A stretch of 64,000 nt of DNA from Neorhizobium alkalisoli (GTDB lineage: Bacteria; Pseudomonadota; Alphaproteobacteria; Rhizobiales; Rhizobiaceae), in NCBI RefSeq assembly GCF_002968635.1, contig NZ_PVBN01000007.1, positions 1 to 64,000 of the forward strand, given 5' to 3'. Below, piece by piece: positions 1 through 7,747 of this stretch. Each line of letters opens with the position of its first letter. Within the stretch, counting starts at the first letter, position 1. The position numbers and the translations under genes are program-made. The notes below the pieces were generated by a model that did not search any database, was not told the DNA's origin, and saw nothing but the letters and a program-made list of their open reading frames with translations.

Positions 1-42
1 TACGCGTAGTCGAAGATCATCGCTTAGTGCCTGTGCCATCAT
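1..42 (-). CDS. N-terminus of an IS630-like transposase (runs off the left edge)
   Basis: Reading leftward from an ATG at 42 gives MMAQALSDDLRLRV and then the window ends. A start of the type MA.ALS.DLR.RV is characteristic of IS630-family transposases, where it opens the first helix-turn-helix. A good ribosome site (GAGAGGTGG) precedes the start. Only 14 codons are visible, so intactness and the catalytic DDE domain cannot be judged. I infer that an IS630 copy borders or interrupts the island just left of the window. Confidence 0.5.
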   Translation of the reverse strand, partial: MMAQALSDDLRLRV

Positions 43-398
43 CCACCTCTCCGCTGTGGATGTTGAATCAGCTTCGGCTCGCCCCGTCACCTCACAATCG
101 ATTCATCGATTACAGGACCTGCTCTAGAGGGCGGTTGTCGTCGGCTTTCTTCCAAGTGCAAGGCATGCGGTGTTTGCCATAGGCGCGGTCCTGTCGTTCC
201 CCGTTACCGTTCGCGCCACACGGCTGGAACGGTCGGGTGTGCGCCCGGTTTCTGCCGCCGGCAATCGGCTGCCCGCTCCCTTCGCTGCGCTCCCGTGTTG
301 CCGTTGCCTGCGGTCGCCTTCGGCTCAGAATCGCGGTCGCAAAAATCCCCCGACCGGCCGCGATAGGCGCAGCCGGATAACCAACGGGAGAACCGATC
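43..398. other. Intergenic stretch without a recognisable gene
   Basis: Open frames exist on both strands, but none has a convincing start with a ribosome site or a recognisable protein. The right end (GGGAG about 10 nt before 399) is the ribosome site of the next gene. One end of the IS630-like element may lie in the left part, but I could not identify its terminal repeat. Confidence 0.4.
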
Positions 399-596
399 AT
401 GAAACCGACCCAAAAGAGCAAACCCGACTACGCCGTTTACGTTGTCGAAGGTGCGGGCGACAAAGCCCACTGGACGAAAATAGGCGCGGGATGGTCCCAC
501 AGCGACGGCGACGGGTTCAACATCACGCTTGCGGCCGTTCCGCTCAATGGACGCCTGACCATTCGCAAGCCGAAAACCGAACGGGATGACGCGTAA
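399..596 (+). CDS. Small hypothetical protein coupled to the methyltransferase
   Basis: The gene encodes a 65-residue charged protein with no signal peptide or membrane segment. The core reads YAVYVVEG, then WTKIGAGWSH, then GFNITLAAVPLNGRL. Small proteins of this type (an AVYVVE start, IGAAW, GFN.QL.ALPLNGRLVL) are common in alphaproteobacterial conjugative plasmids and islands, but their function is unknown. The TAA stop shares its last A with the ATG of the methyltransferase gene, so the two are translationally coupled. A good ribosome site (GGGAG) precedes the start. Confidence 0.75.
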   Translation: MKPTQKSKPDYAVYVVEGAGDKAHWTKIGAGWSHSDGDGFNITLAAVPLNGRLTIRKPKTERDDA

Positions 597-1240
597 TGCG
601 CGCCGTTCGTAACACCGTCCTTTATGGCGACTGCATCTCCCTGATGCAGCGCCTTCCGGGCGGGGCGGTGGATTTCATCCTGACCGACCCGCCGTATCTT
701 GTCCGCTACCGTGACCGTCAGGGGCGCACCGTAGCGAACGACGCCAACGGCGACTGGATGAAACCTGCCTTTTCCGGGATGTACCGCGTCCTGAAACCCG
801 GCGGCCTCGCCGTCAGCTTCTACGGTTGGAACAAAGTCGATGTCTTTATGGACGCGTGGCGAGAGGCTGGCTTTCGTGTCGTCGGGCATCTTGTGTTCCA
901 GAAGGGTTATGCCTCGTCACAACGCTATCTGCGCCATACCCACGAGCAAGCGTATCTGCTGGCGAAAGGTTCGGCCTTAGCGCCTCACAGCCCCTTAGCG
1001 GACGTGCTGCCTTGGGACGGCACCGGCAACCGGCTGCACCCGACGCAAAAACCCTTGCGACCACTGGAGGAGATTATTCGCTCGCTCACCCGGCCAGGTG
1101 ATCTCGTTCTTGACCCCTTTTGCGGGTCAGGCAGCACCCTCGTTGCTGCGCGGCGTTGTGGACGCGATTTTCTCGGTATCGAGCTGGAGAAGCAGCACCA
1201 TATGACAGCCAGCTTGCGGGCTCACGCAGCGCTCCCGTAA
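596..1240 (+). CDS. DNA adenine methyltransferase, beta-class (orphan)
   Basis: This 214-residue protein is a site-specific DNA methyltransferase that would transfer a methyl group from S-adenosylmethionine to adenine (N6) or, less likely, cytosine (N4). The catalytic motif DPPY is at residues 31-34. The motif HPTQKP is at 148-153 and the SAM-binding motif DPFCGSGST is at 173-181. Catalytic motif before SAM motif is the beta-class order. The protein is short for this class and no restriction endonuclease lies beside it, so it is probably a solitary modification enzyme that protects or regulates the island. Such enzymes are frequent in plasmid transfer regions. It overlaps the upstream small gene by one base. 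Confidence 0.9.
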   Translation: MRAVRNTVLYGDCISLMQRLPGGAVDFILTDPPYLVRYRDRQGRTVANDANGDWMKPAFSGMYRVLKPGGLAVSFYGWNKVDVFMDAWREAGFRVVGHLVFQKGYASSQRYLRHTHEQAYLLAKGSALAPHSPLADVLPWDGTGNRLHPTQKPLRPLEEIIRSLTRPGDLVLDPFCGSGSTLVAARRCGRDFLGIELEKQHHMTASLRAHAALP

Positions 1241-1273
1241 AGGGAGCGCGCGTTCCCACCCACGGACGCAGGT

Positions 1274-1597
1274 TTAGTCGATAACCTCGATAATTTCGTA
1301 GCTCTTCACAAACGCGCCTACGCCGTCATTCAGCAGCGCGAAGATGCTCTCTTTCGAGATCGGACGGGTCTCTATCTTTTCGAGCTGCATCGGTGGCCAC
1401 TCGTCGTCCTCGTCGCTCACAACATCGCCGCGCAACTCGCGAAGCGCCTCACGCGCACTTTCCTCATCGTAAAAGAAGATCTCCGGAATACCTGTATAGG
1501 CCCAGCGATCGTCACGGTCTTGGTCGACACGCGCATAACTGTAAAAGGTGAACGTCTCGCCCGGGGAGATAGCTGATCTCCAATTGGTTTCCGACAC
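1274..1597 (-). CDS. Hypothetical acidic protein
   Basis: A 107-residue acidic soluble protein, rich in Asp and Glu (DQDRDDRW, SDEDDEW) and without signal peptide or membrane segment. I do not recognise a family. The acidic character is shared by DNA-mimic antirestriction and anti-toxin proteins, but no specific motif supports that. It converges on the methyltransferase gene. The palindrome at 1667-1682, about 70 bp upstream of its start, could be its operator. Confidence 0.6.
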   Translation of the reverse strand: MSETNWRSAISPGETFTFYSYARVDQDRDDRWAYTGIPEIFFYDEESAREALRELRGDVVSDEDDEWPPMQLEKIETRPISKESIFALLNDGVGAFVKSYEIIEVID

Positions 1598-1666
1598 ACG
1601 AACACCGGGAGATGTGATCTCATTCCGGTCGGAACGCTACTCGCAAAAGTGTTAGCTGCCCGTCAA

Positions 1667-1682
1667 TTGTAGGATCCTACAA
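1667..1682. promoter_or_regulatory. TAGGATCCTA palindrome, candidate operator
   Basis: A perfect 16-bp palindrome, ttgtaggatcctacaa, lies upstream of the leftward gene starting at 1597. Its half-site TAGGA recurs in the inverted repeats at 6385-6427 and 6562-6579, the latter abutting the ribbon-helix-helix-like gene. I infer one regulator binding all three. Confidence 0.4.
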
Positions 1683-1872
1683 CATAAGGCTGCTTCTCTG
1701 CTCCTGCGGTCAGAGGCGCGCTCAGTCTCTGAAACACCTTCGACGCCGCAATTACCTGCGCCGGGACCGAAAAATCCTGTCGGCGGATTTGGTCACCTAT
1801 GTTCCTTGGACCGCCATGCGGGGGTGCAGGGGTTTCCCCTGCAAACCGCGCGCAGCGCGGTCCGCATTGGTA

Positions 1873-2190
1873 TTATGATAGACAGACCGCGCCGAGATAA
1901 CGCGGCAGCACGAGCGGCAATGCGAAGAGCAGAACGCCGCCGACCGCGAGGCCCATGCCGCCCGCACTCCTTCCCAGCGACACCACCCACATGGTGACCC
2001 CGATGCAGGTGATGAGGACGCCCACGCCGTAGGCGGCGGCGATCACCGGGGGCAGCAGCGTGCAGAGGGCCATGGGCTGATAGCCGAGCCATCCGGCGGT
2101 GTGGTCAATGCCCCATCCAATGAGCAGGACGACGCCAGCGAGTGCGGCAAGGTTGCCGACGACGCGGGTAACGAGAGGAGAGTGCTGCAT
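1873..2190 (-). CDS. Small integral membrane protein of unknown function
   Basis: The 105-residue product is almost wholly hydrophobic, with about three or four predicted membrane spans (roughly residues 10-30, 42-68 and 75-100) separated by short polar turns. I do not recognise a family. It lies on the same strand as, and downstream of, the relaxase, so it may be the tail of the mobilisation operon. It could be an entry-exclusion or membrane-anchoring factor, but nothing in the sequence proves this. Confidence 0.6.
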   Translation of the reverse strand: MQHSPLVTRVVGNLAALAGVVLLIGWGIDHTAGWLGYQPMALCTLLPPVIAAAYGVGVLITCIGVTMWVVSLGRSAGGMGLAVGGVLLFALPLVLPRYLGAVCLS

Positions 2191-2405
2191 CAGATGTCCT
2201 TTGCGGCAGGAGGAAAATCAGGCGAGGCGGCAAAACCACAGGCTCGGCGTGTAAAGGGAAGGTGAGAGGGTAAGAGCGCACTTATACATCGCTGCGCGAC
2301 ATAGGTGCTCCGGCAGCCACAGGCTTGTGGCAATCCGCCGGAAGGGAACACCCTTGCGGGTGTGATTTGTAGGGATGGCAAGAATGCCAGTATGGGGGCC
2401 GCGAC

Positions 2406-3665
2406 CTACCATCGTTCGCGTCTCCGCGAAGCTGGACGGCCCCCGTGACGTACACGCCGCACCCAGCGCTCCACCTCTTTCGCCCGGATCAGGCTGCGCT
2501 CGTAGCGGTGATTGGCGCCCGTGGCGGCGCGTTCGAGTTCCTTAATGAGTTGTGTGATCTGGTCCAGGCGCTTGCGGGCATGGGCCACTTTGCGGGCGGC
2601 AGTCTCCCGGCGCTGCTTGTCCTCCTGGGCGGCCTTCCAGCGGTTGAACCGGAATGCGGGTCCCTTAATTGCGCCTTCGGCGGTGAAGGTGACACGTCGC
2701 TGCCAATGGTCGAGCTTGCGGTTCATGCGGTCGAAGCGGCGATTGATGGCTACGAGGTCGCGCTTGAGCTGCACGTTGTTCCCGGCGACGATCTGCTCCA
2801 GCCAAGATAGCCGACTGCCCCGGTCGTATGTGGGGTAGTCACGTTTCCGACGTGGGGCCGGGGCCTTCGGCCCGGCGCCTGTCGTGCGTCGATACGCGTT
2901 GACCTCACGTATGCGACTTACCGGAGTTCGGCCACTCCGCACGATCTGGCGGGCTTTTGGCCCAACGTGAACTTCCGGTATTCGGTTCAGTTCAATTGCC
3001 CGCGCCATATCGCGACGGGCCAGCGCTTCCTGTCGTTGCGCTTCCAAGGTTCGGTGATCGATCCTCATGCGCTTTCCGGCCCGTTCCAGCGCGAGGTTGC
3101 ATGCGATGGCCCATTCGGCCCGCCACTCATTCAGCAAGTCCTTGCTGTTCCATTCGCGGGTCTTGACGGGATTAAGCCCGCTCGCGGTCGCACGGCGCAG
3201 CGTCAGCATGACATGCGCATGGAAGTTCTTCTCGCTCTGGCCGTGCTCGGGCAGGGGATCATGCAAGGCAAAATCCGCGACCATGCCTCGTCGCACGAAA
3301 TGCGTTTCGAGGAAGGTTCTTACGAGGTCGAGGCGATCGTCCTGGTTCAGCTCATGAGGCAAGGCCATGTTGAACTCGCGCGCCAATTGGGCATCCTTGC
3401 GGACTTCCATCGCCTCAACCGTATTCCACAGGGTTTCCCGATCGGTGAGCCATGGTGCGCTTCCGGGTGGAGCCAGGATCTCCGAATGGGCGACCCCGCC
3501 GCGACGGCTGTAGTCGTGAACTTCGCTGTTGCCGCGATCGACCAATCGTTCCCCGGCACGATAGGCCGCAGCCGCCACCGCCTTGGAACCGGGCCGCATT
3601 GTGCCATCCGGATTTCGCTTCGGTTTGCGTCCGAGTATCTGCCCGGAAAAGTGATAGATAGCCAC
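2406..3665 (-). CDS. mobA: MobA/MobL-family (MOBQ-type) relaxase
   Basis: This relaxase would nick the transfer origin and covalently pilot the DNA strand during mobilisation. The start MAIYHFSGQIL is encoded from a GTG at 3665, which matches the family's N-terminus; longer upstream readings run into the coupling-protein gene and look non-coding. The likely catalytic tyrosine is in AAYRAGERL (Tyr35). The metal-binding three-histidine motif is His135 with His149 and His151 in NFHAHVMLTLR. The C-terminal third is basic and helical. The product is 419 residues. It starts two bases after the stop of the coupling-protein gene, so both are in one leftward operon. Confidence 0.92.
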   Translation of the reverse strand: MAIYHFSGQILGRKPKRNPDGTMRPGSKAVAAAAYRAGERLVDRGNSEVHDYSRRGGVAHSEILAPPGSAPWLTDRETLWNTVEAMEVRKDAQLAREFNMALPHELNQDDRLDLVRTFLETHFVRRGMVADFALHDPLPEHGQSEKNFHAHVMLTLRRATASGLNPVKTREWNSKDLLNEWRAEWAIACNLALERAGKRMRIDHRTLEAQRQEALARRDMARAIELNRIPEVHVGPKARQIVRSGRTPVSRIREVNAYRRTTGAGPKAPAPRRKRDYPTYDRGSRLSWLEQIVAGNNVQLKRDLVAINRRFDRMNRKLDHWQRRVTFTAEGAIKGPAFRFNRWKAAQEDKQRRETAARKVAHARKRLDQITQLIKELERAATGANHRYERSLIRAKEVERWVRRVRHGGRPASRRRERW

Positions 3666-3667
3666 GG

Positions 3668-5185
3668 TCAGCCCCCGAAGCGTGACCGTTTGACGGATGC
3701 TCCCCGCCATCTGTCCCATTGCCCGCGCCAGCGCCGCACTTTGCGATAGTCGAGGCGACGGCCGAGGATGGAGTAGGGAACATTGCGAAGCTTGACGATG
3801 GTGCGGGTGAGAGGAAGGCGTTGCACCTCGGCGGGATCGAGGAGCCAGTACCCGCTTTCCGACTGCCCTTTCTGGCGATTGCCGCTGTCCCACAGTTCTC
3901 CCGAGTGGCTGACGCCCGACGAACTGGACAGCGTGGTCATGTTGCCGAGCATGTTGGCGACATAAGTTGCGGTCTGATTGTCGTTGACCCCGAAGAACAC
4001 CCGTGCCGAGGCATTGGCCAGGAACGCTTCCGCGCCCCTTCCGTATATCTCGTAAATCTGCGGGAGGTTCTGCCAGATCAGGACCGGCGTGCAGTAGGCA
4101 CGCAGCAGGCCGGATTGTCGCTCGAGGGGATCAAGGCGACCGAGTACGGCGACTTCATCGAGCAGCAGCACCACTTTTCGCTCCGGCGGGGCCATTTTGG
4201 CCCGCGTGAGCGTTTTCAGGGAGCAGCCGACCATGACCCTCAGCCAGCGCTCATAAACGGTCAGAACGTCCTCATCCACGCAGAGGAAGAGCGTGGAGGT
4301 TTCCGTCGTCAGTTCCGTCAGGTCAAATGTGGACGATGACGACAGGATGCCCGCCGGAGACCCTGCCGACCACGGTTCCGTGGCCTTCTGAAGGTTCGAC
4401 AGAATGGATTTGAACTCGGATGAGAATCCACCGCCAGGTTCGAGCGCGCTGGTAAGGAAACCGGCGGCGATTTCCCGTGCGGCGAGGGAGGGGGAATCTT
4501 GGATGATATCCTCAAGCGTGGCCAAAAAGACGTGTGGCGTGCCGACCGACAGACGGCGCACGGCGGCGAGTGTGCGGCTCGCGGAGGGATCGTGCAGCGT
4601 ATGCAGGATAAGTGCCTTGAGCATCGAGGCGGCCTTGTCGTCCCAATGCGCCTCGCGGGCATCCGGCTTGATCATCAGCGACGCCAGCGCGGCTGCGTCG
4701 TCGGCCTCGTTCGGTGTCCCGACACGAATGATGTCCATGGGATTCAGTCGGTCGGAATGCTCAAGGTCCGTGGGATTGAGCATCCGTACCTTGCCAAAGC
4801 TGGCGCGACGGCGGCGTGCAATTTCGTAGTTCTCGCCTTTGGGATCGGTGACGACCATCGAACCGCGATAGGTCAGCAGGGAAGGGATCACGACGCCCAA
4901 ACCCTTGCCGGAGCCCATCGATGCAAACACCATCACCATGCCATCCGAGGAAAAGCGAAGAAGACGCCGGAAGGCACCACGGCCGAGAATGACCCCTTCG
5001 CCCGTGATTGCGCCGCGTCGCAATTGCTCCCAGCGCGTGGCCCAACGGGAAGAGCCGTGCGTGCCGCCCTTACGGCGGCGTTTGCGGCTGAAACGGAATA
5101 TCAGCCGTACCATCCACCAGCAGGCTTTCAGCAGAAACGTCAAAATCCAGTAGGTGGACTTGAGCAATAGTACCAGCAAATCCAT
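3668..5185 (-). CDS. traG: VirD4/TraG-type conjugative coupling protein
   Basis: The 505-residue coupling ATPase (T4CP) links the relaxosome to a type IV secretion channel in the inner membrane. Two N-terminal membrane helices (residues 1-32) are followed by a basic patch. The Walker A motif ASMGSGKG is near residues 88-95 and the Walker B motif VVLLLDEVAVLG near 338-349. The sequence ARVFFGVNDNQTA towards the C-terminus is typical of the TraG/VirD4 ATPase. It is shorter than self-transmissible plasmid TraG proteins of more than 600 residues. No T4SS genes occur nearby, so this coupling protein would need the channel of a helper element. Confidence 0.92.
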   Translation of the reverse strand: MDLLVLLLKSTYWILTFLLKACWWMVRLIFRFSRKRRRKGGTHGSSRWATRWEQLRRGAITGEGVILGRGAFRRLLRFSSDGMVMVFASMGSGKGLGVVIPSLLTYRGSMVVTDPKGENYEIARRRRASFGKVRMLNPTDLEHSDRLNPMDIIRVGTPNEADDAAALASLMIKPDAREAHWDDKAASMLKALILHTLHDPSASRTLAAVRRLSVGTPHVFLATLEDIIQDSPSLAAREIAAGFLTSALEPGGGFSSEFKSILSNLQKATEPWSAGSPAGILSSSSTFDLTELTTETSTLFLCVDEDVLTVYERWLRVMVGCSLKTLTRAKMAPPERKVVLLLDEVAVLGRLDPLERQSGLLRAYCTPVLIWQNLPQIYEIYGRGAEAFLANASARVFFGVNDNQTATYVANMLGNMTTLSSSSGVSHSGELWDSGNRQKGQSESGYWLLDPAEVQRLPLTRTIVKLRNVPYSILGRRLDYRKVRRWRGQWDRWRGASVKRSRFGG

Positions 5186-5204
5186 GGCGTTAACCTGTCA
5201 TAAG

Positions 5205-5278
5205 GTGAACGCCACGGACAAACCACGTTGCCTGCCGAAGCGGCACGAAACGGGCAAATAGTCGCCTTTGGCGTTCAC
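5205..5278. repeat. Nested inverted repeats upstream of the mobilisation operon; candidate oriT or operator
   Basis: Perfect 10-bp arms gtgaacgcca (5205-5214) and tggcgttcac (5269-5278) enclose a second hairpin, tgccg-aag-cggca (5233-5245). The structure lies immediately upstream of the coupling-protein start. Inverted repeats beside relaxase operons commonly mark oriT, but no nic consensus can be assigned by eye, so a regulatory role is equally possible. Confidence 0.35.
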
Positions 5279-5309
5279 TTTTTACGGGAGGTGTTTTGTC
5301 GGATATCGG

Positions 5310-5522
5310 TCAGCGTCGCCGGGGATTACCCCGGCGGCGCTCGAATGACGTACGCCGGGGTGGCGCACGTCGTTTGGATTTACGGGTGAACCGTGCGTAC
5401 AGGTCAGCGATGATGCGGACGAGGGCGCGGCCGAGGGCTGAGAGAACCGCCATCAGGATTTGCAGGTAGAGGTTCAGCAGTCGCTCGATCACCCGGAGGA
5501 TGAAGCCGAGGAACTGGTTCAT
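5310..5522 (-). CDS. Small membrane-anchored basic protein
   Basis: A 70-residue protein with an N-terminal hydrophobic or amphipathic helix (about residues 1-38) and a strongly basic, Arg-rich tail. No family is recognised. It sits in the leftward cluster between the coupling protein and two other hypothetical genes. An accessory role at the membrane in mobilisation is possible but is only inferred from position. Confidence 0.5.
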   Translation of the reverse strand: MNQFLGFILRVIERLLNLYLQILMAVLSALGRALVRIIADLYARFTRKSKRRAPPRRTSFERRRGNPRRR

Positions 5523-5525
5523 TGG

Positions 5526-5894
5526 TTAGGCGTCAATCGGCCCGAGATTCAGTGGCTCGAAGGTCTTCGGGCAGACCGTCCAATGATAGCGGATGCAAGT
5601 GTCCTGATCCTCGACTACACCAACCGTGGTGCCGTCAGTCAGTTTGTCCCACTCAATTAGTTCAGCCCAGATGCCGTCCAGGTCGTTGTTTTCAATGGCG
5701 CGTTCGAGGATGCGTTCCACCGCCTGGAAGGAGAGGGGCTTGAGCGGTTTTGCCGTGACCTTGGGTTCGGGCGGCAGGATTTCGATGACAGCGGGTTGGC
5801 GCGGGGCCATTCCCGATGCTGCTTCTTGCGATGCCTTTTCGGCACTCGCGACGTTCCTCGGGGCGCTGCCCGAGCTGGTATTACGAATTGTCAT
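5526..5894 (-). CDS. Hypothetical protein in the mobilisation cluster
   Basis: The chosen start at 5894 follows a good ribosome site (AGGAG, 8 nt upstream). The 122-residue product has a low-complexity Ser/Ala/Pro-rich first 45 residues and a folded acidic C-terminal half (LSFQAVERILERAIENNDLD, then WAELIEWDKL, then CIRYHWTVCP). No signal peptide or membrane span is seen and no family is recognised. Its stop is three bases before the start of the next small gene, so both are probably co-transcribed with the mobilisation genes. Confidence 0.6.
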   Translation of the reverse strand: MTIRNTSSGSAPRNVASAEKASQEAASGMAPRQPAVIEILPPEPKVTAKPLKPLSFQAVERILERAIENNDLDGIWAELIEWDKLTDGTTVGVVEDQDTCIRYHWTVCPKTFEPLNLGPIDA

Positions 5895-5950
5895 GATGAA
5901 TCTCCTGATAGGGACGAGAAGGGGCGGGGCTTGTTGCCCCGCCGTGTTGA

Positions 5951-6274
5951 TCAGCTGACGCGGCCTATCGCGAAGGGCTTGCGCGTCTTCCTGCTGATGA
6001 CCCACAACCAGTTCTCGCCGTTGAGGGGATTTCGGAACACATAGCCGAGCGTGCCTTCCCTGCTGCGCTGATACCGGATAAAAACACCGTCCGCTTCCGT
6101 GCGGCGGAAGCCGTTGGAGCTGGTGTAGTAGCAGCGATGGCGCCCGAAGATTTGATGGACTTCCGGGTCTGAAATCCACAATGGCGAGCGCACAATTTCG
6201 GTTGTGCCGGAGATATCGTGCGTCGGTAGGGCGGAAAGGCGTGCAATGTGCGGGGATAGATTCAGATTTTTCAT
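5951..6274 (-). CDS. Hypothetical soluble protein
   Basis: The 107-residue product is rich in aromatic residues (CYYTSSNGFRRT, VFIRYQRS, GYVFRNPLNGENWLWVI) and looks like a small beta-rich domain. No family is recognised and there is no signal peptide. It is the first gene of the leftward cluster that leads to the coupling protein and relaxase. The region upstream of it carries the long inverted repeat at 6385-6427, which could control it. Confidence 0.6.
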   Translation of the reverse strand: MKNLNLSPHIARLSALPTHDISGTTEIVRSPLWISDPEVHQIFGRHRCYYTSSNGFRRTEADGVFIRYQRSREGTLGYVFRNPLNGENWLWVISRKTRKPFAIGRVS

Positions 6275-6384
6275 GTTTGTTTCCTTCAGATGGTTCGGAT
6301 TGCTCCTGTCGTGAGAAGCCCCTTCATCGTCCGAAAAATCACTGCAAAATCAAATAAATGACTGTCCTACCGCCAGTAAGAAAG

Positions 6385-6427
6385 TATCCCACGGCCGGTA
6401 GGATTGAGTCCTACCGGCCGTGGGATA
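6385..6427. repeat. Long perfect inverted repeat (19-bp arms) containing TAGGA half-sites
   Basis: Arms 6385-6403 and 6409-6427 are exact reverse complements separated by ttgag. The inner part reads TAGGA-ttgag-TCCTA, matching the half-sites of the palindromes at 1667 and 6562. A partial direct repeat, gtcctaccg, occurs at 6364-6372. It lies between divergent genes (6274 leftward, 6580 rightward). It could be an operator, a transfer origin or a hairpin terminator. The missing T-run makes a terminator least likely. Confidence 0.55.
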
Positions 6428-6561
6428 TAAGAATGGCGGGGTCCCGAAGAGTCCAAGGAAACAAAAAACTCCTTGGGACCACTGCCACGAGAGGGCGAAC
6501 CTCTCTGCTGCGCTAGCACGACCATGCGCAGGTTTGTGAAACGTGATGAGATAACGTCTAA

Positions 6562-6579
6562 ATAGGATAATAATCCTAT
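6562..6579. promoter_or_regulatory. ATAGGAT-ATCCTAT operator abutting the start of the regulator gene
   Basis: Seven-base arms ataggat (6562-6568) and atcctat (6573-6579) are separated by aata and end one base before the ATG at 6580. No Shine-Dalgarno sequence fits between, so translation may be leaderless or weak. A repressor bound here would block expression, which suggests autoregulation by the downstream product. Confidence 0.5.
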
Positions 6580-7470
6580 ATGTCAAGTATTTTGGGGGAA
6601 ATTGATTTGGTTGAAGCATCGGAATCAAACAAATCTGTAAAATTTAGCGTATCAATACCGGAGAAACTCAATGTAATTCTCGAAAAGCATGTTTTAGAAA
6701 GCAAGAGCGACAAATCGCCTATAATAGCGAAAGCAATAGCCGAATATCTCCAGCGAACAGAAGAAGACGAGGTGGTACGGTTGAAAGCGACCGCTGCGGC
6801 AGAGCACCTGTATGATTGTCGTCACCTATTCGGCGAGCAGCAGGCATGGGTTGAATCCCGCCTAGACACGTTGGATGCAAATGTCAGGTATATTTCCCAC
6901 GTGCTTGAAACGCTGTTCCGTGTTCGTCGGAATCCGATTCAGCCTGATCTTCCGACGAGTGAGGATTTCAAGGGAATGCTCTCGGAGGCTGTTGGTGCCT
7001 ACATCAAGGATGAAACCTTGCTGACGCCGGTCATAAAGGGCTGGAGTGAGCTGGAACGGGCGGCCGGAATGCAGGCCTATGACAATGCGTTTAAAGAAGC
7101 GGAAGATTTATTGAAATCCATGCCGTTCATGAGTGAACCCCGTTTTTACGTTGGCCTCACGATGGGTGGTCCGGCAGTCTACGATCGGGAATTCAAAGCT
7201 ACCGGTCCGGGTGCCGCATACTCCGTAACGGGTGATTTCCCGGTGGCGTCAATCAGAGTCGATCACGGGGAAATGACCGTTACCTATCCGGCCACGCGTC
7301 CCCATTTTGAGCTAAATTCCGCAGACCAACGAGAGCATGCTTGGGCCAGCGGTCCGCAAGCCGTGGCGCAGATCGTGCCGGTCATCGTCGCGGATTACCT
7401 TGCCTTCCGTCAGCGCAATGGCTCGATTCCCAAGAATCCCTTTTACCATAAGAGAGAAGAGGCCGAATAA
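6580..7470 (+). CDS. Hypothetical protein with ribbon-helix-helix-like N-terminus
   Basis: The 296-residue product begins with a segment (SVKFSVSIPEKLNVILEKHV, residues about 18-37, then a second helix to about 60) that resembles a ribbon-helix-helix DNA-binding fold: one strand followed by two helices. The rest is mostly helical and not recognised. The 5' part is clearly AT-rich compared with its neighbours, which points to separate origin. Proteins of this layout in mobile elements can be relaxosome accessory (MobC-like) factors or autoregulators. The TAGGAT palindromes around it fit the second role. The function is inferred. Confidence 0.65.
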   Translation: MSSILGEIDLVEASESNKSVKFSVSIPEKLNVILEKHVLESKSDKSPIIAKAIAEYLQRTEEDEVVRLKATAAAEHLYDCRHLFGEQQAWVESRLDTLDANVRYISHVLETLFRVRRNPIQPDLPTSEDFKGMLSEAVGAYIKDETLLTPVIKGWSELERAAGMQAYDNAFKEAEDLLKSMPFMSEPRFYVGLTMGGPAVYDREFKATGPGAAYSVTGDFPVASIRVDHGEMTVTYPATRPHFELNSADQREHAWASGPQAVAQIVPVIVADYLAFRQRNGSIPKNPFYHKREEAE

Positions 7471-7606
7471 GTGGAATCGGGTAATCCGGCCGGGGTTTCC
7501 CTCCGCTTCCCCATGTCGATGCTCCGGCCCTGAAACCGAGCCGCGTGTCTCGGTTTCTTGCTGCGCAACCGGGCCTCCCGCATAGACATGTGGCCCCGCA
7601 CGTCGG

Positions 7607-7699
7607 TGACGCCAAGCGGGGCGACTGGTTTGCCCTGCGGGCACAGTCAGGCCATTTTGACCTGACCTAAACAAGTCTGGGCCGCCCCGCTTGGCGTCA
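7607..7699. repeat. Strong imperfect cruciform; candidate oriT or attachment structure
   Basis: Perfect 17-bp arms tgacgccaagcggggcg (7607-7623) and its complement (7683-7699) enclose 59 nt. These 59 nt hold further pairing: gactggttt against aaacaagtc with one mismatch, gccc-tgc-gggc, and tcagg against cctga. No gene overlaps it. It lies between convergent genes (7470 and 7748), so it could serve as a bidirectional terminator. The length and nesting also fit a transfer or replication origin. Confidence 0.5.
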
Positions 7700-7747
7700 A
7701 CCCCGGCCTACCGTCCGTGTCGATCGATAGATTACGGGGTGATGCCA

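Noticed and set aside
3666..3893. Longer relaxase reading from 3893
   Set aside because: The extra 76 residues overlap the coupling-protein gene in another frame and do not resemble a relaxase. The GTG at 3665 fits the family N-terminus.
6385..6427. Rho-independent terminator
   Set aside because: The stem is strong but no T-run follows on either strand and it lies between divergent genes, where a terminator is not expected.
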